A stretch of DNA of 64,000 nucleotides, from positions 36,850 to 100,849 of the forward strand of contig NZ_JAMWMR010000025.1 in NCBI RefSeq assembly GCF_023887685.1, read 5' to 3'. The DNA comes from Streptomyces macrolidinus. GTDB lineage: Bacteria; Actinomycetota; Actinomycetes; Streptomycetales; Streptomycetaceae. The position numbers and the translations under genes were made by a program. Positions 15,412-23,907 of the stretch are shown here, piece by piece. The notes below the pieces were generated by a model. It was not told where the DNA came from and searched no databases. It saw only the letters and a program-made list of their open reading frames with translations. Positions within the stretch are counted from its first letter, which is position 1, and every line of letters starts with the position of its first letter.

Positions 15412-15882
15412 GAGCGAGGCCCCCCACTGTTCGGCGCGGTCCAACTCGCCGTCGGCCAACGGACCCTGCGTCGAGGTGACGAGGAAGCTCTTGCGGGCGA
15501 TCACGCTGACGGAGCGTCGGCGAAGTCGCTTCTCGATCGACTTCGCCGCGGATCCGGAGAAGAACCCCGTGCCGGTGACGGTGTCGAATGCCACCACGCG
15601 GCATCCCGGGTCGCCGGGAAGCGCCTCGAGCCACTCCGCCACACCGGTGGCGGGCGCCTGGCCGCCCTTCTCCCGGGCCTGCCGCCGGGAGGCCGGTGAG
15701 GGAATCCCCATGTTGTGCGTGGGAGCGCCCAGGATCAGCAGGTGGACGCCGTCGAGCGCCGGTCCGGAGGACGCGGCGGCGACGGTCACCGTCGCGTTGC
15801 GGGACCGCAGGCCCGTGGCGATCGCCTCGGCGACCCGCGCGGTGTTGCCGAAGCAGGACTCGGTGATCACCAGAACGTTCAT
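15406..15882 (-). CDS. Flavodoxin-like FMN protein
   Basis: This 158-residue protein starts with the flavodoxin phosphate-binding loop pattern (VITESCFGNTARVAEAIA, residues 4-21) and has a mid-domain LLILGAPTHNMG strand-loop (about residues 48-59) that would contact the flavin ring. It fits a one-domain electron carrier or NAD(P)H-dependent flavin protein. GAGGAG lies five bases before ATG 15882. It is the first gene of the minus-strand run that continues into the FAAL-PKS gene 205 bases downstream, so it may supply electrons to a tailoring oxygenase of the cluster; that role is inferred. The fold assignment is firm, the physiological partner unknown. Confidence 0.85.
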   Translation of the reverse strand: MNVLVITESCFGNTARVAEAIATGLRSRNATVTVAAASSGPALDGVHLLILGAPTHNMGIPSPASRRQAREKGGQAPATGVAEWLEALPGDPGCRVVAFDTVTGTGFFSGSAAKSIEKRLRRRSVSVIARKSFLVTSTQGPLADGELDRAEQWGASLA

Positions 15883-16545
15883 CGTGGCTCCTCGGGGCGG
15901 TGGTGGCGCCTGCTCCCGGACGGGTTCGGCAGCGCGCCGAGAGAGGCGGGAAATTCTGTTCTACGGCGTCGATCCATGGGTTCATCGATCCCCCCGAAAA
16001 CGAAAGTCCTCCGCCTGCTCGTGTGAGCGAGGCGAGAGCAGAACAAGGTGCCACGTACTGAAAGAGACCACTGCCGCATTGGCAACCGAGCCCGAATAGA
16101 CGCCCGTACGAACATGCACTTAGGAGGTGGACGGGAGCGCAATTATTGCGCCACAAACTCGCGCTTTCCAAGGGCGGACCGCACCTGCATCATTCGGCAC
16201 TTCCCGCAAGGGCCGTTCGGCTCTCATGTGTTCAACCGTCCAGGGTGGCCGGTTGAACACCCAAGGATCCCCGCCCACTTGGGGATTCCCGGCGTCTGTG
16301 GCACCGTCGGCGACCGTCACCCGCAGCCGCTCTTGCGGTGCAAGGGGACCCGATGTTCCTATCGAGGTGCTGCCACGCCCGCCACCCAATTACTCTTCAT
16401 TTCCACCGCGTTGGGCCGGGGCAGTCCGTACCGCCTGCATGCGGACGTGAGGAGCACTCGTGCCCGAAGAACTCGGCCGAACAAGCCGTGACTTGATTCA
16501 CCCTCACATAACGAAAGACCCTGCAAATTGTGTCATCTTGTCGGC
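15883..16545. other. 663-base divergent intergenic region
   Basis: The region between the flavodoxin gene (minus) and the ABC transporter gene (plus) contains no open frame with convincing codon bias or family resemblance. It is less GC-rich than its surroundings around 16085-16200 and 16470-16530. It must hold the promoter of the biosynthetic operon and probably that of the exporter. The perfect inverted repeat at 16228-16260 is its clearest structure. Confidence 0.6.
16228..16260. promoter_or_regulatory. Perfect 11-bp inverted repeat, operator candidate
   Basis: GTGTTCAACCG (16228-16238) and CGGTTGAACAC (16250-16260) are exact reverse complements separated by 11 bases. No T-run follows, and it lies in the middle of a divergent gap, so a protein-binding operator is likelier than a terminator. 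The binding protein is unknown. Confidence 0.5.
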
Positions 16546-17466
16546 ATGCATGCCATCGAAGCGGAAGCTCTCTGTAAGAGGTTCGGGCGTACGCAGGCCC
16601 TGGACGGCCTCGATCTCGCCGTACGGCAAGGCGAGGTGCACGGGTTCCTCGGGCCGAACGGCGCGGGCAAGAGCACCACGATCCGCGCGCTGCTGGGTCA
16701 GATCACGCTGGATTCGGGCCGCGCCAGGATCTTCGGGCTGGACTGCCGGCGCCAGTCCGTGCAGGCGCACCGGCGCCTCACCTACGTACCCGGCGACGTG
16801 GCTCTCTGGCCGGGGCTCAGTGGCGGCAGTTGCATCGACATCCTCGGTCGGCTGCAGGGCGGCCTCGACCCGAAGCGGCGCGACGCCCTCGTCGAGCGGT
16901 TCGAGCTGGACCCCACGAAACGGACCAGGACGTACTCCAAGGGCAACCGGCAGAAGGTCGCCCTGGTCGCGGCCCTGAGCGTCGACGCGGACCTCTACCT
17001 CTTCGACGAACCGACCTCCGGGCTCGACCCGCTGATGGAGGACGTGTTCCAGCAGTGCGTCCGGGAGTTGAAGGACGCCGGCCGCACCGTCCTGCTGAGC
17101 AGCCACATCCTGTCCGAGGTGGAGGCCCTCTGCGACCGGGTCAGCATCGTCCGGCGCGGCGCGGTGGTCCGCGAGGGCACGCTGGCCGACCTGCGCAGCC
17201 ACACGCTGACGACGGTGACCGCGATAACCGGGACCGCCATAGCGCGGCTGGCCGACCTCGACGGCATCGTGGACCTCACCGTCGAACAGCAGCCGGACGG
17301 TGTGCACACCCGCTTCCGGGTCGGCCGCGCCGCGCTGGCGAGCGCGGTCGGACAGGTCGCCGCGGCCGACCCGACGGCCCTCACCGTGGAACCGCCGAGC
17401 CTGGACGAGCTGTTCCTGACGAACTACCGCACCGATACGGCGGTCACCGAGGGGACCCCGGCATGA
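16546..17466 (+). CDS. ABC transporter ATP-binding protein
   Basis: This 306-residue nucleotide-binding subunit of an exporter belongs to the drug-resistance ATPase class. It has Walker A (LGPNGAGKSTT, about residues 34-44), a signature region reading YSKGNRQKV in place of the usual LSGGQ-type sequence, Walker B (LYLFDEPTSGLDP), and an H-loop (SSHIL). A C-terminal extension of about 90 residues is typical of DrrA-like subunits. ATG 16546 is preferred for the natural N-terminus (MHAIEAEALCKRFG). No clear Shine-Dalgarno site precedes it; TTG 16528 is possible, and leaderless translation cannot be excluded. It overlaps the permease by four bases (ATGA). Its position beside the assembly line suggests export of, or self-resistance to, the product. 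Confidence 0.92.
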   Translation: MHAIEAEALCKRFGRTQALDGLDLAVRQGEVHGFLGPNGAGKSTTIRALLGQITLDSGRARIFGLDCRRQSVQAHRRLTYVPGDVALWPGLSGGSCIDILGRLQGGLDPKRRDALVERFELDPTKRTRTYSKGNRQKVALVAALSVDADLYLFDEPTSGLDPLMEDVFQQCVRELKDAGRTVLLSSHILSEVEALCDRVSIVRRGAVVREGTLADLRSHTLTTVTAITGTAIARLADLDGIVDLTVEQQPDGVHTRFRVGRAALASAVGQVAAADPTALTVEPPSLDELFLTNYRTDTAVTEGTPA

Positions 17467-19022
17467 CGGGATACTGGCGCCTGGTCGCCATCAGCCTGCG
17501 CACCGCGCCCGCCCAGGTCCTCGGCTGGGCCCTGGCCGTCTGCGCGCTCGTCACCAGCAGCGCGTCCGCCATCGGCGACAAGTACGCCGAGCAGGCGAGC
17601 CGGGACGCCTACGCGGCCACCTACGTCGGCACGCAGAGCAGCGCCGCCCTCCAGGGCCGTGGCTACAACCTGGAGACCCTGGGCGGCATCCTGGCCAACG
17701 AGTTGGGCTACCTGACCCTCATCATGCTGCCGCTGATCGGCCTGCACCTGGCGATCCGTTTCACGCGCAGCGTCGAGGACACCGGCCGGCTCGACATCCT
17801 GACCGCGGGGTCGGTCCACCGGCTCGCCCCGGCCGCCGCCGGGCTGACCGCCGCCGCCCTCACCGCCGTCCTGACCTTCCTCCTCAGTGCCGCCGCGCTG
17901 GTCACACTCGACTATCCGGTCGCCGGATCGCTGCGGTACGCGGGCAGCCTCGCTGCGCTCATGCTGGCCTTCACCGGCATCGGCGCCCTGGTGGCCCAGT
18001 GCTGCCGGGACGCGCGCACCTCATACGTCCTCGCCGTCGCGTGCTGGATGGTCAGTTACCTGGCCCGTGCCGTGGTGGACGCCCGCGGCGTCGATCTGAC
18101 CTGGGTGAACCCGGAGTCCTGGCTGGCGGAGATCCGTCCGTTCGCGGCCCAGCCACCGCTGTGGCCGTGGCTGGCCGTCGCGGCGACGGCCTCGGTCTCG
18201 TTCGCAGCCGCCGCCGTGGTGGCCACGCGTCGCGACCAGGGCGCCGGGCTCGTCCCACCACACCCCGGACCGGCCGCGGCGCCGTCCTGGATGACGAAAC
18301 CGCTGCATGTACTGGTCCGGCTCACGCTCGGGGTCTGTCTCGGCTGGACCGTCGGGGGAAGCCTCTTCGCCTTCTCCTTCGGATACCTGACCAAGCAGAT
18401 AAGCGTCCTGAGCGCGATCTCCGGCGCCACACGGAGCGACAACATCGACGCCACTGTGTCGCTCTTCGTCCAGATGAACGCGCTGCTCGCGGCTGCGGCC
18501 GCGATCCAGCTCACCCAGTGGCTGGCCGCCGAGGAGACCAGCGGACGGGTGGGGTACGCCCTCGCGAGCCCTGTGAGCAGACGACGTTGGTGGGGCGCCA
18601 CCGCCGCGCTGGTGACCGCCTGGTCGCTCGTCCTGCTGATCTGCATGGGCGTCTGCACGGGTCTCGGGCTCGCGGCCGGATTCGGTGACGTCGGCTATCT
18701 CGACGACGGCGTGCCGGCCACCCTCGCGTACACGCCGGCGGTGCTGCTCCTGGCGGTGATCGCCCTGGCGCTGCAGTCGGTGAACCCCCGCGTGGTCACC
18801 GTCACGTGGCTCGCCGTCGGCTGGGGCATCGTCGTGTGCCTCCGTGCGGACCTGCTCGACCTCCCGGAGTGGGCCCGGCGGCTGTCTCCGGTGCATTGGG
18901 TGGGTGCCGTTCCTCGAGACGCCTGGGACCGGCCTGCCGCGCTGGTCATGACGCTCCTGGCGCTCGCCCTGGCGGCAGTTGCCGTTCTCGCCTTTCAACG
19001 CAGAGACCTGCGAGCCGGTTGA
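17463..19022 (+). CDS. ABC exporter permease (polyketide-exporter type)
   Basis: This 519-residue integral membrane protein has roughly a dozen hydrophobic segments in two halves separated by a hydrophilic stretch near residues 260-280. The layout matches the large actinobacterial permeases grouped as putative exporters of polyketide antibiotics. The start codon overlaps the ATPase stop (ATGA), so the two subunits are translationally coupled. Substrate is inferred only from the adjacent cluster. Confidence 0.88.
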   Translation: MTGYWRLVAISLRTAPAQVLGWALAVCALVTSSASAIGDKYAEQASRDAYAATYVGTQSSAALQGRGYNLETLGGILANELGYLTLIMLPLIGLHLAIRFTRSVEDTGRLDILTAGSVHRLAPAAAGLTAAALTAVLTFLLSAAALVTLDYPVAGSLRYAGSLAALMLAFTGIGALVAQCCRDARTSYVLAVACWMVSYLARAVVDARGVDLTWVNPESWLAEIRPFAAQPPLWPWLAVAATASVSFAAAAVVATRRDQGAGLVPPHPGPAAAPSWMTKPLHVLVRLTLGVCLGWTVGGSLFAFSFGYLTKQISVLSAISGATRSDNIDATVSLFVQMNALLAAAAAIQLTQWLAAEETSGRVGYALASPVSRRRWWGATAALVTAWSLVLLICMGVCTGLGLAAGFGDVGYLDDGVPATLAYTPAVLLLAVIALALQSVNPRVVTVTWLAVGWGIVVCLRADLLDLPEWARRLSPVHWVGAVPRDAWDRPAALVMTLLALALAAVAVLAFQRRDLRAG

Positions 19023-19121
19023 GCCCGGTGACGGCCGAAGGGCTTGCCGCACCGTACCGACCCGCTCGACCGGCTACCGAGCACGTGCCGAGTCAATCCC
19101 CCAGAGAGGGAGTTCAACCGC

Positions 19122-20144
19122 ATGGCGACGAACAAGAGCTGTGCCGTGATCGGAAGCGGCCTCTTCGGCATCCAGGCCGTCCGCGAGTTCACGCGCCGAG
19201 GGAACACCGTTGACTGGTACTCGTCGGATCCCGAACCGGGTGGCATCTGGCAGCCCATGCCGTGGGGCAAGACCCGCGAAAGCACCGAGTTGGTGAATCC
19301 GGGATGGTGCATCGCCCCCGAGTTCAGAGGGAAGCCGACGGTGACGGTCCAGGAGTTCCGCGCTCTCCTGAAGTCCTGGTCCGACGAGAGGACCGACCTC
19401 CAGCGGAGACGGTTCCTCACCCGCGTCGACAGTGTCGTGGAGTACGAGTCGCACGTGTGCGTCACGACCCCTGACAGCGAGACACCGTACGCGTTCGTCG
19501 TCGTCGCGACGGGCCACTACGGGGCGCCGCGCATCCCGGACGAATGGGCGGGGGACAACTGCTGTCACGCCTCCAGCCTGCAGGACCTGTCGCGCATTCA
19601 ACCCCACCAGTCGGTCCTCGTGATCGGCGGTGGACAGAGCGGGGTGGAGATCTGCGAGGAGATCATCGAGGATCGGCCCGACATCCGGCTGTCGTGGTGC
19701 ACCGGGCGCACGGTGAAACTGATAACCCGGCACTCCCCCCTCGCCATGCTGGGGACGTGCGTGCGCTATTCCACGCGAGGTGAAGCGCCTCGCGGATTCG
19801 TGATCACCAAGAGCCCCTCCACGGTCGTGGCCCACTGCACGATCGTGCCGACCCGTGCCCTCCACGTCGATGGAGGTCGAGTCGAGTTCTCCGACGGGAG
19901 TGTCCAGAAGTTCGACCACATCATCGCTGCGACCGGATACGCGGCCCCGGTCGGCCTCGACTTCCCTGCCCCGAATCCGGCCAGGACCAAGGGCATGCGT
20001 CTCTCCCCACGCAGCCGCATCGCCTCCCTGAACCACGACGGCGACGGCTGCGGGGGCGCGTCGATGCGGTGTGCCCGCAAGCAGGCAGTCGCGGCGGCCC
20101 GGCTCTTCGCGGACCGGGGAGACCCGAAGAAGTCACCAGCATGA
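19122..20144 (+). CDS. Flavin-containing monooxygenase-like oxidoreductase
   Basis: This 340-residue FAD/NADPH enzyme has an N-terminal GSGLFG dinucleotide-binding motif (about 12-17), a second GGGQSG motif (about 170), an ATGY motif near the C-terminus, and a degenerate FMO fingerprint (W-A-G-D-N-C-C-H near 142). It should hydroxylate, or perform Baeyer-Villiger or N-oxidation on, a small molecule; the substrate is unknown. At 340 residues it is shorter than typical FMOs (about 450). GAGGGAG lies about ten bases before ATG 19122. It sits 99 bases after the exporter in the same direction and is followed by a strong terminator, so it may close a transport-tailoring transcript of the cluster. 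Confidence 0.82.
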   Translation: MATNKSCAVIGSGLFGIQAVREFTRRGNTVDWYSSDPEPGGIWQPMPWGKTRESTELVNPGWCIAPEFRGKPTVTVQEFRALLKSWSDERTDLQRRRFLTRVDSVVEYESHVCVTTPDSETPYAFVVVATGHYGAPRIPDEWAGDNCCHASSLQDLSRIQPHQSVLVIGGGQSGVEICEEIIEDRPDIRLSWCTGRTVKLITRHSPLAMLGTCVRYSTRGEAPRGFVITKSPSTVVAHCTIVPTRALHVDGGRVEFSDGSVQKFDHIIAATGYAAPVGLDFPAPNPARTKGMRLSPRSRIASLNHDGDGCGGASMRCARKQAVAAARLFADRGDPKKSPA

Positions 20145-20569
20145 CCTGACCGGTTCCGGGCGTCTCTCGCCCTGCCTCCCCCGTCTCCTCCCCCACCCGA
20201 CATCCCTCGCCTCGGCCGGCCCTGCCCTCAGGACGCGCCAAGGCGAGGGATGTCGTTGGTTTTCAGCCACAAAACACCGTGTCCCAAACATTGATCTTCA
20301 TTCAAATGGGCAGGTCAGCGGCGTAAAATGAAGATACACAGTATCTCAAACTTCAAATGCGCTTGTTGCAAGCCCTCTTGGGGGCTTGTAATCTCACGGC
20401 AACGGTTTCCGGACAAGGCGCGGGGCTCATCACCCGCGTGTGCCGCTTGTTCAGCGGGCGTTGAGGACAGTGACTGCGGTGCTGATGCGACTGCCGATAC
20501 CCATGAGGTGGTCATCGGCGTCGAGTCGCACCCGGGATGACACTGAGAGACGAATACGGGGGAACGTCA
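20145..20569. other. 425-base intergenic region with AT-rich promoter segment
   Basis: After the terminator, 20265-20400 is unusually AT-rich for this genome. It contains a 9-bp inverted repeat, ATCTTCATT (20294-20302) and AATGAAGAT (20327-20335), and a 7-bp hairpin, CAAGCCC (20369-20375) with GGGCTTG (20382-20388). These are probably promoter and operator elements of the StrR-like gene. No convincing coding frame is present. Confidence 0.55.
20199..20254 (+). terminator. Terminator hairpin after the monooxygenase gene
   Basis: GACATCCCTCGCCT (20199-20212) pairs perfectly with AGGCGAGGGATGTC (20241-20254). The loop is 28 bases and GTTGGTTTTC follows. It starts 55 bases after the monooxygenase stop, consistent with transcription ending there. 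Confidence 0.7.
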
Positions 20570-21688
20570 ATGAGTGCTGTCCACTTCGAGCCGCCGCCGC
20601 ACGCCCGCACCACGCGTGAACCGAGCGCCTCGCCTCGCGAACGCGGCCGGCACCCGGACCTCGCCGTGGTCACCACCGTGCCGATCGCGCTGCTGCTCCC
20701 CGCGGACTCGCCACGCCTGTCGGGTGAGAACCTGGAGCACGCCCACACGCTGGCGGCCTCGGGACAGGAACTCCCGCCCATCATCGTGCACCGCCAGACC
20801 ATGCGCGTCATCGACGGGATGCACCGGCTCCGGGTGGCCATGCTGCGCGGGCAGCCGGAGATCCGGGTCTGCTTCTTCGAGGGGTCCGCGGCCGACGCCT
20901 TCGTGCTGGCGGTGAAGTCGAACGTCGGTCACGGTCTGCCGCTGACGCTGGCCGAACGGGTGAGCGCCGCCGAGCGCATCATCGCCTCCCACGCCCAGTG
21001 GTCCGACCGCGTCATCGCCTCGGCGACCGGACTCTCGGCCACGACCGTGGGCGGACTGCGGCGCCGCAGGAGCGAGGCCGGCACGGCTCCCACCTCCCGC
21101 ATCGGCCGGGACGGCAGGGTCCGTCCGCTCAGCGCGGCGGAAGGGCGCCGGACGGCGGGCAGGCTGATCGCCGCGTCACCCGACGCGCCGTTGAGGGAGA
21201 TAGCGAAGCAGGCGAACCTCTCGCTGGGAACGGTGCGCGATGTACGCGACCGGGTCCTGCGGGGCGAGGACCCGGTACCCGCCCCGCGCCGGGCAGCGCC
21301 GAGGCAGCGGACGCGGCCACCGGCGCCGAGCCCGGCAACCCGGCTTCCCGGGAAGATCGGCGAGGCGGAGAAGCCCCTCGCCACCGCGCCGGACGCACCG
21401 ACGAACCCGCCGAACCCGTCGGCCGCGAAGACCCCCGACGGCGACGCACAGGCGGATCTGACCGCGGTCTTCAAGAACCTGTGCGGAGACCCGTCCCTTC
21501 GCTACACGGAGACGGGGCGGCTGCTGCTGCGCCTGCTGGAGACGCAGATCGCCGGTGTACGGCGCTGGGACGAGATCGCGGAGTCCGTCCCCTCCCATCA
21601 GGCCGCGATGGTCTCCGCCGCAGCCGCTGAATGCGCCAGCGCCTGGCAGATACTCGCACGGAAGATCTCGCAGCGATCTCCTGCCTGA
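20570..21688 (+). CDS. StrR-family cluster activator (ParB-like N-domain, HTH)
   Basis: This 372-residue protein resembles pathway-specific activators of antibiotic clusters such as StrR. Its ParB/sulfiredoxin-like N-domain (about 40-130) has PIALLLPADSPRLSGEN and the VIDGMHRLRVA core, followed by a helix-turn-helix segment (WSDRVIASATGLSATTVGGL, about 145-164). A Pro/Ala-rich linker (about 240-290) and a C-terminal helical domain follow. GGGGGAA precedes ATG 20570; ATG 20537 is also in frame. It is probably the regulator of the biosynthetic operon to its left, acting from the inverted repeats in the intergenic gaps; that target is inferred. Confidence 0.85.
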   Translation: MSAVHFEPPPHARTTREPSASPRERGRHPDLAVVTTVPIALLLPADSPRLSGENLEHAHTLAASGQELPPIIVHRQTMRVIDGMHRLRVAMLRGQPEIRVCFFEGSAADAFVLAVKSNVGHGLPLTLAERVSAAERIIASHAQWSDRVIASATGLSATTVGGLRRRRSEAGTAPTSRIGRDGRVRPLSAAEGRRTAGRLIAASPDAPLREIAKQANLSLGTVRDVRDRVLRGEDPVPAPRRAAPRQRTRPPAPSPATRLPGKIGEAEKPLATAPDAPTNPPNPSAAKTPDGDAQADLTAVFKNLCGDPSLRYTETGRLLLRLLETQIAGVRRWDEIAESVPSHQAAMVSAAAAECASAWQILARKISQRSPA

Positions 21689-21896
21689 CCAGCGAACCGA
21701 AGCGGTCGACGCCGCCCGGAAAGTGTCTTCAGCGGCACAAGAACCCCTTTGACGTGATCCGCACCACATACATCTATGGGCCGAACGGCTCTGGCAGCGC
21801 AAGGCCGAAACGCGTTGCATGGGGGCCGCCAGACCTGCCAGTGGCACCGACCCTGTGCGGCGGACGAGTACCGCCGTGTGCGAAGGACATCCGCCC

Positions 21897-22346
21897 ATGA
21901 CGCATCGGTTACCTCCCGAGCCGCGCCGCACCGTGGACCTGGACCCCGACGAAGCCCTGCGCCTGCTCAGCAGCGTCCCCCTGGGCCGCATCGTCTTCCC
22001 GACCGACTTCCCGCAGTGGGCGCTGCCCGCCGTACGCCCCGTCAGCCACATCCTGGATGACGGCGACATCATCGTCTGCGCCCGCAACGGCGCTGTCCTC
22101 ACCGCCCCCATGGAGCAGGCGGACTCCCAAGGCGTCGCCGTCGCCTACCAGGCCGACGAGATCGACCACAACACCGGCCTGCGGTGGAGCGTCGTCGCCA
22201 CCGGCCACTGCCACCTCGTCACGGACCCGGAGCAGGTGGCGCGCTACCGGGCGGCGCTGCGCTCGCAGTCGGACCACGGCCCGGACCACGTCGTACGCAT
22301 CCGCCCCGACCTGGTCACCGGCATCCGACGGGCGGTGAGCGACTAG
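21897..22346 (+). CDS. Pyridoxamine 5'-phosphate oxidase family FMN split-barrel protein
   Basis: This 149-residue protein has the pattern of actinobacterial flavin/F420 split-barrel proteins: LGRIVFPTDFPQWALPAVRP near residues 30-50, then VAVAYQADEID, then WSVVATGHCHLV. GAAGGA lies about ten bases before ATG 21897. It is probably a small flavin-dependent reductase or stress protein; the substrate cannot be predicted. Its 3' end overlaps a coding-like remnant on the opposite strand by 32 bases. Confidence 0.8.
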   Translation: MTHRLPPEPRRTVDLDPDEALRLLSSVPLGRIVFPTDFPQWALPAVRPVSHILDDGDIIVCARNGAVLTAPMEQADSQGVAVAYQADEIDHNTGLRWSVVATGHCHLVTDPEQVARYRAALRSQSDHGPDHVVRIRPDLVTGIRRAVSD

Positions 22347-22680
22347 GAAGAGCCTCGCCCCAGAAGGCTTCGGCCTCGGACGAGCCGAATCCGGTGGCGT
22401 CGATGAGCAGTTGAGCGAACCGCCGCATCACGGAGGTCCTGGCAGGCGGCACTTCGATGCGGAACGCCGTGTCGAGGTGGCTCCTGGGGGCGAGGAGCCG
22501 TTGCCGGGAGTCGAGTGCGAGCGTGGCGCGCGTGCGGCTGTCGGCGGCGGCTTCCAGCTCGACGCCCTCGTGCCGCAGGGCATCCGCGACGGGGACTGGC
22601 CGGGAGCCGTGCCTACGACGTGGGAGGGCGTCTGCTCCTCTCTGCCGTCCAAGTGGGGCTGTTCCGCAGACTCGCACGTC
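22315..22680 (-). pseudogene. Coding-like remnant in a second frame at the DUF6397 gene 3' end
   Basis: From about 22600 down to 22345 a minus-strand frame different from the DUF6397 frame has strongly G/C third positions and a natural-looking protein (LEAAADSRTRATLALDSRQR, then RFAQLLIDATGFGSSEAEAF). It ends at a stop at 22315 and has no plausible start of its own. It may be the displaced true 3' end of the upstream gene after a frameshift near 22600-22740, or the tail of another gene truncated by deletion. I do not recognise the family. Confidence 0.5.
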
Positions 22681-23744
22681 GACGCGGTAGGCCCTCTCCC
22701 GTGGCGGGTCGGCCGTGTCACGCCGGGCCGGTCATGGATTCCGCGACGCAGCCACCCGAACATGCCCCGCGCTCGTGGCGGCTGCCGCCGTACGACCGGA
22801 GCCCGAGGAGCGGCCTCCATCGCCCGGGAGGCCGCGGTGTGGCGAGCGACCGTGGTCTCACCAGGTGTCTCGGTCCCTCGGTCGGTCGTGGTCTCAGGCC
22901 GCGTCTCGTCCGGAACACAGGGCGACGGACGCGGCGCCTGCCGGTGCCGACGGGCCTCGGTGAGCGCCTGCCGCAAGTCGGCCCGGAGGCGGCCGATCTC
23001 GTCGGGGTCGTCTGCTGTCATGATCCGGGCGGTGATCCGGCCGGCGGCCGATTCGGGTGCCCCGCTCGCGGACCGCGCGGGCTCCAGACGGCGCAACTGG
23101 GCGCGCTCATAGGGACCTTGGACGATCTCCGCCACCTCCACCGGATCCAGCAGGGACGCCACGGCAGCGGCTCTCACCCACGGATCCTCCGTCTGCCGCA
23201 GGTGCCAACCGAGGTGGCGTCCGCGCCAGTTACGGGGCCGCAGGTCCAGGCCCGCGTCCAACTGATCGCGCAGCCCTTGTGGCGTCGTGCCGGTGAGCAG
23301 CAGCGCGTTCTCCTCCTTGGCGGCGAACTGCTTCAGCTCCTCGGCCAGATACAGCCAGACCACGGCCCGGTAGCGGTTCAGATACCACTTCACCGGCACG
23401 AGCAGGCCCAGGCGTGCCAGCCGAGTGAACCTGCCGGGCGCCACCCCCATCAGGGCCGCGCCGTTCCTTGTGCCCACGGTCTTCACCCGCTCCCGCAGCG
23501 CCGCGGGGAAGCCGTCCTCGCCGCGTACGCGGTCGATCTCGGCGCGCGTGACACGACGGCCTCCACCGCCCTCGTCGGGAACGGTCCGTACGTATCCCAG
23601 CCGTACCGCGAAGTCGAACTCGCTCTGCTTGAGCTCCAGTTCCCGTGCGGCGCGGCTCGGGGTCAGTGCGGGGTGCCGTGATGCGGAACCCCTGGCGCTG
23701 CCGGTGGTGTCGGTGGCGGTGGCCGTGATCGCGTTCGCTGCCAT
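22428..23744 (-). CDS. DUF6397-type Streptomyces protein, abnormal C-terminus
   Basis: Residues 25-340 of this 438-residue frame look like a normal Streptomyces gene of the DUF6397 type: a helix-turn-helix-like start (SRAARELELKQSEFDFAVRL), a conserved VAPGRFTRLARLGLLVPVKW core, and WYLNRYRAVVWLYLAEELKQ. After RGMFGWLRRG (about residue 336) the composition changes to a low-complexity S/P/T/R-rich tail with poor third-position bias, while another frame on the same strand becomes coding-like. A frameshift or deletion near the 3' end is therefore likely. GGGGGA lies about eight bases before ATG 23744. Function is unknown; the start suggests nucleic-acid binding. Confidence 0.7.
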   Translation of the reverse strand: MAANAITATATDTTGSARGSASRHPALTPSRAARELELKQSEFDFAVRLGYVRTVPDEGGGGRRVTRAEIDRVRGEDGFPAALRERVKTVGTRNGAALMGVAPGRFTRLARLGLLVPVKWYLNRYRAVVWLYLAEELKQFAAKEENALLLTGTTPQGLRDQLDAGLDLRPRNWRGRHLGWHLRQTEDPWVRAAAVASLLDPVEVAEIVQGPYERAQLRRLEPARSASGAPESAAGRITARIMTADDPDEIGRLRADLRQALTEARRHRQAPRPSPCVPDETRPETTTDRGTETPGETTVARHTAASRAMEAAPRAPVVRRQPPRARGMFGWLRRGIHDRPGVTRPTRHGRGPTASTCESAEQPHLDGREEQTPSHVVGTAPGQSPSRMPCGTRASSWKPPPTAARAPRSHSTPGNGSSPPGATSTRRSASKCRLPGPP

Positions 23745-23907
23745 GGCGGTTCTCCCCCGTGGAGTCCGTGGCGAGTGCGGTGTGCACCCGCTTCGGACAA
23801 AACGGTAGCTGGAGAACGAAATCGGCGTGCGGGCCTGTGGATAACCCTGCCCGCCCCGTCATTTCCCTTGGTCAGAGGGGTGATTCAGAGGGGTGATGGT
23901 GACGCGG

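Noticed and set aside
8061..15479. 2,472-codon plus-strand open frame opposite the FAAL-PKS gene
   Set aside because: Same reason; all FAAL/KS/AT/KR/ACP motifs are on the minus strand and the plus frame has none.
16460..16978. Plus-strand frame with GAGGAG before GTG 16460, possibly a leader peptide or small gene
   Set aside because: It continues out of frame through the clear ABC ATPase gene and has no family resemblance; at most an upstream translated leader.
20328..20540. 70-codon cysteine-containing frame upstream of the StrR-like gene, considered as a possible precursor peptide
   Set aside because: No ribosome site, no codon bias, lies across hairpins in an AT-rich promoter, and no modifying enzyme is adjacent.
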